The notes under the pieces were generated by a model. The model did not search any database and was not told where the DNA came from. It worked only from the letters and a program-made list of their open reading frames with translations. From an uncultured Verrucomicrobiae bacterium (GTDB lineage Bacteria > Verrucomicrobiota > Verrucomicrobiia > Verrucomicrobiales > Akkermansiaceae): a stretch of DNA of 36,414 nucleotides. The position numbers were made by a program, and so were the translations under genes. The DNA is taken from positions 1 to 36,414 of the forward strand of contig CALGOH010000232.1 in the NCBI GenBank assembly GCA_937957985.1, given 5' to 3'. Positions 14,005 to 23,046 of this stretch are shown here, piece after piece; the first letter of the stretch is position 1, and each line of letters starts with the position of its first letter.

Positions 14005-16311
14005 ATGAAACCTATCGCCTGCCTGCTTTTGGCCGTTTTCGGCCTCGCTGACTTTTCCCTCGCCGATCCGGTCGCGACACCGGAGACGCGTCTTTTGTGG
14101 ACCGACGAGCCGGTGACCCTGCTCGACGAGGGTGGCAACCCTCGTCGCCGCGACAAGTGGGCGAGCTTCGTCTATCCGATCGGAAACGGACGGCTCGGCG
14201 CGACGATCTTCGGCGGCCCGGCGGAGGAACGCATCCAGTTCAACGAGGACTCGCTGTGGGTCGGCAACGAGCACAACACCGGCGGCTACCAGCCCTTCGG
14301 CGACATCTATCTGGAGCTGCCACACCAGGAGTTTTCCGACTATCGGCGCCAGCTCGACATCAGTCGAGCGGTCCACACGATCGCCTACAAGTCCGGTGGA
14401 GTAGGCTACAAGCGCGAGTATTTTTCCAGCTATCCCGACCAGGTGATGGTGATGCGCTTCACCGCCGACAAGCCCGGGGCGCTGAGCGGGAAGGTCTTCC
14501 TCGGCAACGATCATGAATTGCCGATGTCCGTCGAGGGCGAGGACCTCGTGCTGAAGGGTGACACCGGCAAGTTCTGGTGGTGGCAGCAGCAGGTGGCCAA
14601 TGAGAAGAAGCTGCTCGCCGACCGCGAGTATGCGTCCGACCAGAACATCGACCTCAAGCTGGAGGCGCGCTGCCGGGTCGCCCATGAGGGTGGCTCCGTC
14701 AAGGCCGAGGGCGCGGCGATGGTCTTCGAAAACTGCGACACCCTCACGCTCATCCTGTCCGCCGACACCAACTACGTGAACCGCCGTGAGGAGGGCTGGA
14801 CCGGCCCCGACCCCCACGAGCGCGTGCTGGCGTGGTTGGACGCCGCCTCGGGGAAGCCCTATCCCGAACTGCTTTCGCACCACATCGATGACTATCAGTC
14901 GCTCTACGGGCGCGTCTCGATCGATCTCGGCGAGACACCCGGGACGCGAACGGGGTTGAAGACTTCCGAGCGGGTCGAGAAATACAAGGAGGAGGTGAAG
15001 GCCGGCGGTTTCGGGGCCGCCGCCGACCACGACCTCGAGGAGTTGATCTATCAGTATGCCCGCTACCTGATCATCAGTTCGTCGCGCGAGGGTCACGGCA
15101 CGCTCCCGGCGAATCTCCAGGGGCTGTGGCTCATCGATCGCCGTCCGCCGTGGCGCTGCGACTACCACACCGACATCAACGTGCAGATGTGCCATTGGCT
15201 CACCGGGACATCGAACCTGCCCGAGTGTTTCGTGCCACTCGCCGAGTGGATCGATTCGATCCGCGAGGTGCGCAAGGAGGAGACCAGGCGTGTCTTCGGC
15301 ATCGACCGCGGGTGGCTGATGCGTTCGGAGAACAACGTCTTCGGTGGCTCGACCTGGCACGTCCAGAAGGGCGACTCGGCGTGGCTGTGCCAGAGTCTCT
15401 GGGATCACTACGCCTTCACCCGGGACAAGGAGTATCTCCGGACCTACGCCTACCCGGTGATGAAGGAGATCAGCGAGTTCTGGGTCGACCACCTGAAGGA
15501 GTTGCCCGACGGCACGCTGGTCGCGCCCGACGGCCGGTCGCCCGAGCACGGGCCGGAGAAGGCCGACGGTGTGACCTACGACCAGCAGCTCTGCTGGGAC
15601 CTTTTCACCAACGTGATCGAGGCCGGCGAGGTGCTGGGGGTGGATGAGGAATACCGGAAGCAGCTCGAAGGGAAGCGAGCGAAGCTGCTCGGCCCGAAGA
15701 TCGGCAGGTGGGGCCAGCTTCAGGAGTGGATGGAGGACATCGATGATCCCAAGGACACGCATCGCCATACCAACCACCTGATCGGCGTCTATCCCGGACG
15801 CCAGATCAGCCCGACCGGGACGCCGGAGTTCGCCGAGGCGGCGAAGGTCGGCCTGATCGCCCGTGGTCATGGCCCGACCGGGTGGAGCAAGGCGTGGAAG
15901 ATCAGCCTTTTCGCCCGGCTTCTTGAGGGTCAGCGCTCGTACGAGATCCTTTCCGACCTCATCGCCTCGAAGACCTTCGGCAACCTGTGGATGACGCACC
16001 CGCCTTTCCAGATCGACGCCAACTTCGGGTATGCCGCGGGAGTCAACGAAATGCTGGCGCAGTCGCATACCGGCGAGATTCATCTGCTTCCGGCGGTGCC
16101 GGAGGCGTGGTCCACCGGCAGCGCTCACGGACTGCGCGCCCGCGGTGACTTCGAGGTCGACTTGGACTGGAAGGACGGCAAGCTGACCAAGGCGGTCGTC
16201 CGGGCCGGGAAGAACAGTCCGGAGGAATGCACTATCCGTTCTGGCGGAAAGACCGTCATGCTGAAGATCAAGCCCGGTTCCGAAGAAACCCTTACGGCCG
16301 GCTCGTTCTGA
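14005..16311 (+). CDS. GH95 family alpha-L-fucosidase, exported
   Basis: 768 residues with a signal peptide (MKPIACLLLAVFGLADFSLA). The N-terminal beta-sandwich starts LLWTDEPV, followed by the family motif FVYPIGNGRLGATIFGG (about 56-72). The alpha/alpha-barrel carries NLQGLWLIDRRPPWRCDYH and INVQMCHW (about 371-399), HRHTNHLIGVYPG (about 588-600) and GWSKAWKISLFARLLEG (about 627-643), all typical of GH95. GH95 enzymes are inverting and cleave alpha-1,2-linked L-fucose (some act on L-galactose) using an Asn-activated water with an acid. The length matches the family. With GH29 and sulfatases nearby it points to fucose-containing glycans. Start fixed by the signal peptide. Confidence 0.9.
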   Translation: MKPIACLLLAVFGLADFSLADPVATPETRLLWTDEPVTLLDEGGNPRRRDKWASFVYPIGNGRLGATIFGGPAEERIQFNEDSLWVGNEHNTGGYQPFGDIYLELPHQEFSDYRRQLDISRAVHTIAYKSGGVGYKREYFSSYPDQVMVMRFTADKPGALSGKVFLGNDHELPMSVEGEDLVLKGDTGKFWWWQQQVANEKKLLADREYASDQNIDLKLEARCRVAHEGGSVKAEGAAMVFENCDTLTLILSADTNYVNRREEGWTGPDPHERVLAWLDAASGKPYPELLSHHIDDYQSLYGRVSIDLGETPGTRTGLKTSERVEKYKEEVKAGGFGAAADHDLEELIYQYARYLIISSSREGHGTLPANLQGLWLIDRRPPWRCDYHTDINVQMCHWLTGTSNLPECFVPLAEWIDSIREVRKEETRRVFGIDRGWLMRSENNVFGGSTWHVQKGDSAWLCQSLWDHYAFTRDKEYLRTYAYPVMKEISEFWVDHLKELPDGTLVAPDGRSPEHGPEKADGVTYDQQLCWDLFTNVIEAGEVLGVDEEYRKQLEGKRAKLLGPKIGRWGQLQEWMEDIDDPKDTHRHTNHLIGVYPGRQISPTGTPEFAEAAKVGLIARGHGPTGWSKAWKISLFARLLEGQRSYEILSDLIASKTFGNLWMTHPPFQIDANFGYAAGVNEMLAQSHTGEIHLLPAVPEAWSTGSAHGLRARGDFEVDLDWKDGKLTKAVVRAGKNSPEECTIRSGGKTVMLKIKPGSEETLTAGSF

Positions 16312-16318
16312 ACCCGTT

Positions 16319-16474
16319 TGGAGTGCGGAGGCTTGCCTCCGCTTTTGGGTTGCCTTTGATTCGGCGGTGATTCGGGCTTCGCGAAATCAGAAGAGCACTT
16401 CAAACCTTCATTTGGAGCATGGAGAATACCCAGTCACCGGTAGCTCCAAAGCGGTGGCAAGCCACCGCACTCCA
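16319..16474. repeat. REPIN-like element with GGAG foot and compensatory hairpins
   Basis: Left unit 16319-16348 and inverted right unit 16446-16474 share an outer match (GGAGTGCGG...). Each forms an 8-bp hairpin: GCGGAGGC-TT-GCCTCCGC on the left, GCGGTGGC-AA-GCCACCGC on the right. The A-to-T change in one half is matched by the complementary change in the other. A GGAG tetranucleotide stands at the outer foot of each hairpin, as in REP sequences recognised by RAYT transposases. A further 8-bp inverted repeat, TTTGGAGC and GCTCCAAA, lies inside. It fills the gap between GH95 and sulfatase genes. Confidence 0.75.
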
Positions 16475-16494
16475 TATCCCACCCGCTGATCCTC

Positions 16495-17838
16495 ATGCCA
16501 CGCTTTCTCTTCCTCCTGACCCTGCTCCTCGCGCCCCTTGCCGCCGAGTCCAGCAAACCCAACGTCGTCTTCATCCTCGGCGACGACCAGGCATGGTCCG
16601 ACTACGGATTCATGGGTCATCCGGTGATCAAGACACCCCACCTCGACAAGCTCGCCGACCGCAGTTTGGTGTTCGGGCATGGTTATGTGGCGGCGCCTTT
16701 GTGCCGTCCGTCGCTCGCATCCATGGCCACCGGGTTGTTTCCCTTCCAGCACGGGGTGGTCGGCAACGACGTCGATGGCGGCAACAACCGGGCCGAACTC
16801 GACAAGCCGGTCCAGGCGGCGTTCCACCGGCATCCGAGTTTCATCAGGATGCTCACCTCGCACGGCTACCTGGCGCATCAGTCGGGAAAATGGTGGGAGG
16901 GATCCTACCGGGATGGCGGCTTCACCCATGGCATGACGCACGGCGATCCGAAGCGTGGGGGGCGTCACGGCGACGCCGGGCTCGAGATCGGGCGCAAGGG
17001 GATGAAGCCGGTGACGGATTTCATCGATCACGCCGTCGCGGAGGGGAAACCGTTCCTGCTTTGGTATGCGCCGTTCCTGCCGCACACGCCCCACAATCCA
17101 CCGGAGCGTCTGTTGAAGAAGTATCGCGAGGACGGCCGGGCGGTCGACGTGGCGAAATACTATGCCATGTGCGAGTGGTTCGACGAAACCTGCGGCGAGC
17201 TGTTGGATTATCTCGACGAGAAGGGCCAGACCGACAACACGCTCGTGCTCTTCATGTGCGACAATGGCTGGGCGGCCCGCAGCACCAATGCCGACGATCC
17301 GCACCAGAAGGACTGGGGGGCGTTCGCGCTGCGTTCGAAAGGTTCACCCTATGAGAACGGCATCCGCACTCCGGTGCTGGTTTCGTGGCCGGGACACATG
17401 GAGCCGCAGCGCTCGGACGACTTCGCTCATGCCGTCGATCTGTTTCCGACGATCGCCGCCGCCGCGGGGCTGGAGGCACCCGACGGGCTGCCGGGGATCA
17501 ATCTTCTCGATGCCGCCGCGCGCGGCGCACGGGAGCGGGTCTTCGGGGTCACCCACGCGATCCACAACATGACCCCCGGCGATCCCGGCGACACCCTGAA
17601 GTATGAGTGGTGCGTGGAGCGGGACTGGAAATTGATCGTGCGGCACCCCGGCAAGGACACGACCCAGTATGCGAAAGTGCATGCATGGGACACCGCCCCG
17701 GCGCATCTCTACCGGATCCGCGAGGATTCGGATGAAGAGAAGGATCTCGCCGGGGAGGAACCCGAGGTGGTCGAGCGGATCAAGGGCGGGATCGAGGCGT
17801 GGCGGAAGCGCTTGGCGACGGTGGATCGGGAGAGGTGA
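16495..17838 (+). CDS. Exported sulfatase (S1 family, formylglycine-dependent)
   Basis: 447 residues with a signal peptide (MPRFLFLLTLLLAPLAAESS). The mature protein begins KPNVVFILGDDQAWSDYG, the classic metal-binding Asp-Asp start of S1 sulfatases. The modified cysteine is C70 in the stretch CRPSLASMATG; the Arg of the usual CxPSR motif is Leu here, a variant known in this superfamily. HSGKWW-type (HQSGKWWEGSY) and FMCDNGWAARS (about 253-263, metal ligands Asp-Asn) are present. Sulfatases hydrolyse sulfate esters; the target is probably a sulfated glycan, perhaps fucoidan-like, by the neighbouring fucosidases. It needs an anaerobic- or FGE-type maturase, which is not in this window. The specific subfamily is not assigned. 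Confidence 0.85.
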   Translation: MPRFLFLLTLLLAPLAAESSKPNVVFILGDDQAWSDYGFMGHPVIKTPHLDKLADRSLVFGHGYVAAPLCRPSLASMATGLFPFQHGVVGNDVDGGNNRAELDKPVQAAFHRHPSFIRMLTSHGYLAHQSGKWWEGSYRDGGFTHGMTHGDPKRGGRHGDAGLEIGRKGMKPVTDFIDHAVAEGKPFLLWYAPFLPHTPHNPPERLLKKYREDGRAVDVAKYYAMCEWFDETCGELLDYLDEKGQTDNTLVLFMCDNGWAARSTNADDPHQKDWGAFALRSKGSPYENGIRTPVLVSWPGHMEPQRSDDFAHAVDLFPTIAAAAGLEAPDGLPGINLLDAAARGARERVFGVTHAIHNMTPGDPGDTLKYEWCVERDWKLIVRHPGKDTTQYAKVHAWDTAPAHLYRIREDSDEEKDLAGEEPEVVERIKGGIEAWRKRLATVDRER

Positions 17839-17856
17839 GGCGCCGGACCGGTGCGG

Positions 17857-17924
17857 CCTCCTAAAGGAGGAACTACATACGCCACTGGCGCGCCTGTTCG
17901 GCATGTAGACAACTGCTTCAGGAG
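17857..17924. repeat. REPIN-like pair with GTAG tetranucleotides
   Basis: The perfect hairpin CCTCCT-AA-AGGAGG (17857-17870) is followed by CTAC (GTAG on the minus strand, 17873-17876). An inverted partner has GTAG at 17905-17908, then a related CTGCTTCAGGAGG. CTACAT (17873-17878) and ATGTAG (17903-17908) form the inner inverted repeat around GCCACTGGC. GTAG is the other tetranucleotide known at the foot of REP hairpins. The right hairpin is decayed. It lies in the 181-nt gap between sulfatase and GH29. Confidence 0.5.
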
Positions 17925-18019
17925 GTTCCGAACGCTGGTTCTCGTCGAAACGGACCCGATCTTCCTTTTCGGCGCTCCGCTGAAACACCCGGACCCGACT
18001 CCGCGTTTTCTCTCATACC

Positions 18020-19369
18020 ATGAAGCACGCGTTTCCGACGGCTGCCGCGCTGGCGGCCGTCCTGTCCGTTGTCCCGGCTTCGGCCGATCCGTCCGCCAAC
18101 GAAGATCCCGCCCAGCGCGACGCCCGGATGGCGTGGTGGCGGGACGCCAAGTTCGGCATGTTCATCCACTGGGGCGTCTATGCGGTGCCCGCCGGCACCT
18201 ACGAAGGCAAGCCCATCAAGGGCATCGGCGAGTGGATCATGCGGCGTGCCGAGATCCCGGTCGCCACCTACCGCGGGTATGCCAAGGATTTCAACCCGGT
18301 GAAATACCAGCCGGAGGAATGGGCCAAGCTCGCCCGCGACGCCGGCATGCGCTACATGGTCATCACCTCGAAGCACCACGACGGCTTCGCGCTTTTCCCC
18401 TCGGAGGTGACCGGTTGGGACGTCGCCGACGCCACACCCTACGGCAAGGATTTGATCGGTCCGCTGGCCGAGGCCGCCCGCGAGGAAGGGCTCAAGTTCG
18501 GCCTCTACTACTCGCAGGCCCAGGACTGGACCCACCCCGGCGGCGCCAAGGCGGGCATGAAGGAGGGCCAGGGCTGGGACGAAGCCCACAAGGGATCCTT
18601 CAACGAGTATCTCAAGACCATCGCCGTGCCGCAGACGCGCGAGATCCTCACCCGCTACCAGCCGGACGTGTTGTGGTGGGACACGCCGACATGGATGACA
18701 CCCGAGCGCGCCGAGCCGCTGGCCGCCTTGCTCGAGCTGCGCCCCGGGATCGTCACCAACAACCGTCTTGGCGGAGGCTACACGGGCGAGACCGACACGG
18801 CCGAGCTGTACATCGCCGCGACCGTCATCAAGGGTCGCGACTGGGAGACCTGCATGACGATGAACGGCACCTGGGGCTTCAAGAGCTACGATCACAACTG
18901 GAAGTCGACCGAGACACTGATCCGCAACCTGGTGGATATCGTCAGCAAGGGCGGCAACTATCTGCTCAACATCGGGCCGACCAAGGAGGGCGAGATCCCG
19001 CAGGCCAGCATCGACCGTCTGCACGAGATCGGGAAATGGATGAAGGTCAACGGTGGGGCGATTTACGGCACCCATGCCAGCGTGTTTCCCAAGCTCGATT
19101 GGGGACGCTGCACGACGAAGCCGGACGGCGACCACACGCTGCTTTACCTCCATGTCTTCGACTGGCCGAAGGATGGCAGGCTGGTGGTCCCGGGACTGGT
19201 CAGCAAGGTCGAGTCGGCCCGACTTCTGGACGGTGGGAAGGAGCTGGAGACGCAGGTCTCCGGAAATTCCGTCACGGTTCTGTTGCCCGAGGCCGCGCCC
19301 GATCCGATCAGCAGCACGGTGGTGCTGCGGGTCGCGGGCGAGCCGAAGGTCGCCGTCGAGGGAAAGTGA
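18020..19369 (+). CDS. GH29 family alpha-L-fucosidase, exported
   Basis: 449 residues with a signal peptide (MKHAFPTAAALAAVLSVVPASA). The TIM barrel shows the GH29 signatures WWRDAKFGMFIHWGVYAVP (about 39-57), VITSKHHDGFALFPS (about 114-128; the HH pair binds fucose), KFGLYYSQAQDW and VLWWDTPTW with the expected catalytic nucleophile D221. GGNYLLNIGPT (about 312-322) is also conserved, followed by a beta-sandwich C-terminus. GH29 enzymes are retaining and release L-fucose from alpha-1,3/1,4/1,6 linkages. It complements GH95, which prefers alpha-1,2. Slightly short of the family's usual 450-600 residues, it lacks extra binding modules. Downstream 78 nt hold no gene and face the convergent prepilin-like gene. 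Confidence 0.9.
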   Translation: MKHAFPTAAALAAVLSVVPASADPSANEDPAQRDARMAWWRDAKFGMFIHWGVYAVPAGTYEGKPIKGIGEWIMRRAEIPVATYRGYAKDFNPVKYQPEEWAKLARDAGMRYMVITSKHHDGFALFPSEVTGWDVADATPYGKDLIGPLAEAAREEGLKFGLYYSQAQDWTHPGGAKAGMKEGQGWDEAHKGSFNEYLKTIAVPQTREILTRYQPDVLWWDTPTWMTPERAEPLAALLELRPGIVTNNRLGGGYTGETDTAELYIAATVIKGRDWETCMTMNGTWGFKSYDHNWKSTETLIRNLVDIVSKGGNYLLNIGPTKEGEIPQASIDRLHEIGKWMKVNGGAIYGTHASVFPKLDWGRCTTKPDGDHTLLYLHVFDWPKDGRLVVPGLVSKVESARLLDGGKELETQVSGNSVTVLLPEAAPDPISSTVVLRVAGEPKVAVEGK

Positions 19370-19447
19370 TCCGGCCTCCTGGTTCCGCCGCCGATGTTCT
19401 TGCGGGCCTTCCGCCGGGGCCCGGCATGATCGCTTGACCGGTCGCAC

Positions 19448-22400
19448 TCAGATTTCCTCCGGCTTGAGCCAGCGGAAGCTGATGACTTCGAAGCGGCGGC
19501 CGAAGTCGGTGCGGCCTGTCTCGACCGGACGCGGGTTGATGCCGTCGGGTCCGGCTTGAAGCGGCTCGGCGGTGCGCTGGACGACGGCTTCGCAGAAGGC
19601 GCGGGCGAGGATGCCGCCGTTCTCGTCGCGGGCGTCGCCGTAGGCGCGGATGACGAAGCTGTCCGAGCGGACCTGGATGGTCGGGGCCAGGACCTGGAGA
19701 AGATCGCCCTGGGTGAGGAATCCCGGAGCTCCCCACGCCATGGTTTCGGGTTTGAGAGTCTGTTCGAGCCGGGTCGGGTCGGCGATGTTGTCGGGATGGT
19801 TGTAGTCCTCGAGCGGCTCGTCGATCTCGATCGGGATTTCCTCGACGAAGGCGTCGTTCAGATCCGCGGCGTCGATGGCGGCCTGAAGCGCGCCCTTGTG
19901 GCCGGTGGCGTCGTTCCTCAGTCGCCGGTTCACGAAGTCGGCCATCGAGAGGAAGGGGCCGCGGAGCCGCACCTGATCCACGATGGCCTCGGCCAGCCGT
20001 CCGATTTCCTCGTCGTCGAGGGTGCGGAAGCCGTTCCATGCGGCATCGTCGATCCGGCTGCCGGAGAATTCGCTCTCTAGATCGAGCACGCGGCGGAAAG
20101 GGCTGCCGTCATCGCCCTCGCGGGTGGCCGCGAGCACCGCCTTCCACGCCTCGATGCTGGTGGAGTTCACGTTGAAGGCACCGTCGATCACGAGATGCCG
20201 GGCGGCCCGGTGAAAGTCCAGTCCGGAGACATCGGAAGGGCCGCCTCCGCCGAGGACCATCCGGCTGTTCGGCAGCGGCTGCCCGACGGGATCGGCGAGG
20301 AACGCGGCCTTCTCCGCGGAGGTGCCGCTGGAGATGAAATAGCCGTCCCACAGCGCGTGGTTGACCTCGTAGGAGAGGTCGTAGACGAGCAGGTCTTCTT
20401 CGGGGAGTTCCTGGAACAGCGCGCGGGCCTGCTCGGCCCAGGCGTCCCGGTTGGCGGACCGTTCGCCATCGGAGGACCAGCCGATGGCGTCTTCGTGGAA
20501 GCCGCCGAAATCCTGCCCGCCGTCGTGGTCGATCACGGGGGTCGTCCGGTCCATCGCCCCGGTGCCGAGGCGCGGATCGACCAGCGAATTGCCGAAGGCG
20601 AAGGACGGATGCCAGATGAGTTCGGAGAACTTGGCGCTCTGGAGCTGACCGAGGGAAATCAGGGAATCGCCGCGCCGCGGCAGCTCGAACAGGATGTGCC
20701 TGGTGGCGCCTTCCTGGGGGGTGCCGAAGGGATTGCCGTGGTAGCGGCCATCCTGGAAACGTGGGAACTGCTGGTCCCAGCCGACGGCCTCGTCGTAGAG
20801 ATCCCGGGTATAGGCGCCGAAGAACCACGGGCCGCCGCCGCTGCCGTTCGCGCCCTGGGTCGGCAGGCTGCCGGCGAGATTCTCCCACGGACTGCGGGCG
20901 ACGTAGGTGGCGCGCGGATTCCAGTTGGCGAAGAGCGCCTCCTGGAAGAAGGCCTCGTTCCCGGACATCGGGCCCGCGTTGAGGAGATTCGAGCGATGCT
21001 CCTCGAACCAGCGCATGCGGATGCCCTGACGCGTGCGCACGTCGGGCGCCAGGGTCGGGCGTGGATCGACGCGGTCGAGCAGCTCGATCTCCATGGGACT
21101 CTGGTCGTTCCAGGCGATGCGTGGTTCCTTGCCGGCACCGTACTGGAGCGAGGCCGAGAGATACGAGAGCTGGGGCAGGGCGTCGAAGCGCTCGAAGGTG
21201 ACGGGGTAGTCGTCGACGAGTTTCTTCATCACCGCCCGGGTGTCGTCGGCCTGGTTTTCGATGCCCGAAAACAAACCGACCCACCAGAACGGGGTGGGCG
21301 CATACCAGAACTCGGTCGGCCGGTAGGTCACGCCGCCGCCGATGTCGGAGCCCGAGACGTAGAAGCTGCGCGACGGGTCGGGGGCGACCTCGCAGCTCAG
21401 CTCGTTGGCGGAGAGGTCGTAGTCGCCCATGCGGTAGGCGGAGAGACCATTGTATTCGGCGGACCGGCCGGGGGTGAAGACCAGGCATTCGCCCGGTCCG
21501 AAAGTGGTGCGAGGAACCGAGAAGTAGTAGGAGCCCATGTAGGGATCGTCGTAGGCCTGCGAAGCGAGAATGCCGGCGAGATTGCCATCGACGAAGTCGG
21601 TGCTGCGTCCGCCCTCGAAGGACAACCAGGCGAGGCGCCGGCCGGCGGTGTCCCGCGTCCACATTTCCTGCCGGCCGTTGCCCTGGATCATCACGACCGC
21701 CGGCTCGGAATTGAGTTCGACGTTGTAGGGGTTCCACAGGACGACGCGCGGATAGAGATGGTGGCGGAGCTGGTAGGTGACCTTGTTTTCCGGGGGTTTC
21801 GGGATCGTCTGGAAAGTGCTGATCTGCATGTGGTTCGAGGCCTCGACCAGGATCGGCTGGAGGTTCGAGCGGGTGGTCCCGGAAAGGCGGACCGGCGTTT
21901 CGTTGGAAAGGGCGTAGTCCGCGCTGTCGGGGTCCCGGTCGGTTTCCGGCGAGACCACGGGCACGTTTTGCCCCGACCGGGAAACGACCGATCTCGCCCA
22001 GTCGTGCAGCAGCGCCAGCGACGGCGACGCGGGCTCGGTGCCCTCGCCGTCGATTTGCGCGAACAGCGGTTCGTCCCCGTCGATTCCCGCCAGGCTCCGG
22101 TAGGCCGGGATCGTGCCGGTACTCTCGAACCATGCGCTGAGATCACGTTTCAGCCCGCCGTCGCGCACGTCGGCGAGCACTCCCTTGGAATGGATGGTGA
22201 AGTCGTGGAAATGCCGGCGATGCCAGTCGCGCCCACCGGCGACATCGATGGTTCCGGTGGTCACCAGCAGGTCGCGCTGCGACTCATAAACCGGAAATCC
22301 CTCGCCGATGAGTTCGGCCGCCGGGGCGTGGCCGATCACGAGGTGAGGGTGGTCATCTGTGTCGTCGTGACGATCGACCACTGAAACATCGGCCCGCAGG

Positions 22401-22981
22401 CCCAGGTCGCCGGTCCACCACGCCAGAGCGCCCGGCTGGTCGCCGGAGAGCCTGACCAAGGGCGCCGACACGCGGGCGTCCGGTTGGTCGCCGACCGAGG
22501 CGGAGCCGACGAGATCGATGCGGTCTTTCGGGGATTCGCCGGGGCGGGCGTCACCACTGACCAGCCACGAGCGGACCTCGGTGTCCGCGTACCAGCTTCC
22601 GGCGGTGCGTTCGTCCACCCAGCTTCCGGTCTCGGGATCGCGACGCCACCACGATCCGCCGTCGGGCCTGGTCGTCGACCAGACACCGGTCCAGTGACGG
22701 TCGGCGTCGGGGCTGACCAGATCGGCCGCCGCGGAGACGCGTTGATCGGGGCCGAGCTCGATCTGGAGCTGGGCGATCGCCTGCTGCAGGGCGAGCCGGG
22801 CGTTGGCGCGGGCGAGCGTCTGGTTCCGGTTCGCATCGGCCGCACGGAGTTCGATGCTGGAAAGCGCGAGCATTCCGACGGCCAGCAGGCTGAGGAGCAC
22901 CATCATCAGCACGGTCACGACCAGAGCGAATCCATCGCTCCGCCGATCTGCCGGTCGTGGGCTGACCTCAGAATGACGCAT
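19448..22981 (-). CDS. Giant prepilin-like protein, Verru_Chthon cassette protein A-like
   Basis: 1177 residues. A short charged leader ends SDG|FALVVTVLMMVLLSLL (G17-F18), a type IV prepilin-peptidase-like cleavage site followed by one hydrophobic helix, then a helical region (ANARLALQQAIAQLQIELG). The remaining ~1100 residues form a large, Trp- and Asp-rich, presumably exported domain. Size and N-terminus match Verru_Chthon cassette protein A (TIGR02600), one of four pseudopilin-like proteins usually encoded together in Verrucomicrobia; B, C and D are not beside it. It probably sits in the envelope with a type II secretion/pilus system. The ATG at 22981 is preferred to a GTG at 22999. No enzymatic motif recognised. 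Confidence 0.65.
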   Translation of the reverse strand: MRHSEVSPRPADRRSDGFALVVTVLMMVLLSLLAVGMLALSSIELRAADANRNQTLARANARLALQQAIAQLQIELGPDQRVSAAADLVSPDADRHWTGVWSTTRPDGGSWWRRDPETGSWVDERTAGSWYADTEVRSWLVSGDARPGESPKDRIDLVGSASVGDQPDARVSAPLVRLSGDQPGALAWWTGDLGLRADVSVVDRHDDTDDHPHLVIGHAPAAELIGEGFPVYESQRDLLVTTGTIDVAGGRDWHRRHFHDFTIHSKGVLADVRDGGLKRDLSAWFESTGTIPAYRSLAGIDGDEPLFAQIDGEGTEPASPSLALLHDWARSVVSRSGQNVPVVSPETDRDPDSADYALSNETPVRLSGTTRSNLQPILVEASNHMQISTFQTIPKPPENKVTYQLRHHLYPRVVLWNPYNVELNSEPAVVMIQGNGRQEMWTRDTAGRRLAWLSFEGGRSTDFVDGNLAGILASQAYDDPYMGSYYFSVPRTTFGPGECLVFTPGRSAEYNGLSAYRMGDYDLSANELSCEVAPDPSRSFYVSGSDIGGGVTYRPTEFWYAPTPFWWVGLFSGIENQADDTRAVMKKLVDDYPVTFERFDALPQLSYLSASLQYGAGKEPRIAWNDQSPMEIELLDRVDPRPTLAPDVRTRQGIRMRWFEEHRSNLLNAGPMSGNEAFFQEALFANWNPRATYVARSPWENLAGSLPTQGANGSGGGPWFFGAYTRDLYDEAVGWDQQFPRFQDGRYHGNPFGTPQEGATRHILFELPRRGDSLISLGQLQSAKFSELIWHPSFAFGNSLVDPRLGTGAMDRTTPVIDHDGGQDFGGFHEDAIGWSSDGERSANRDAWAEQARALFQELPEEDLLVYDLSYEVNHALWDGYFISSGTSAEKAAFLADPVGQPLPNSRMVLGGGGPSDVSGLDFHRAARHLVIDGAFNVNSTSIEAWKAVLAATREGDDGSPFRRVLDLESEFSGSRIDDAAWNGFRTLDDEEIGRLAEAIVDQVRLRGPFLSMADFVNRRLRNDATGHKGALQAAIDAADLNDAFVEEIPIEIDEPLEDYNHPDNIADPTRLEQTLKPETMAWGAPGFLTQGDLLQVLAPTIQVRSDSFVIRAYGDARDENGGILARAFCEAVVQRTAEPLQAGPDGINPRPVETGRTDFGRRFEVISFRWLKPEEI

Positions 22982-23046
22982 CACTTGGTAAATACACACG
23001 AACTTGGGAAATCACGAAGATTTTTTGGCCGGTCCGGGTCCGGAAA

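Noticed and set aside
19370..19447. Terminator between GH29 and the prepilin-like gene
   Set aside because: GC-rich with partial self-complementarity, but no clear stem with a T-run on either strand.
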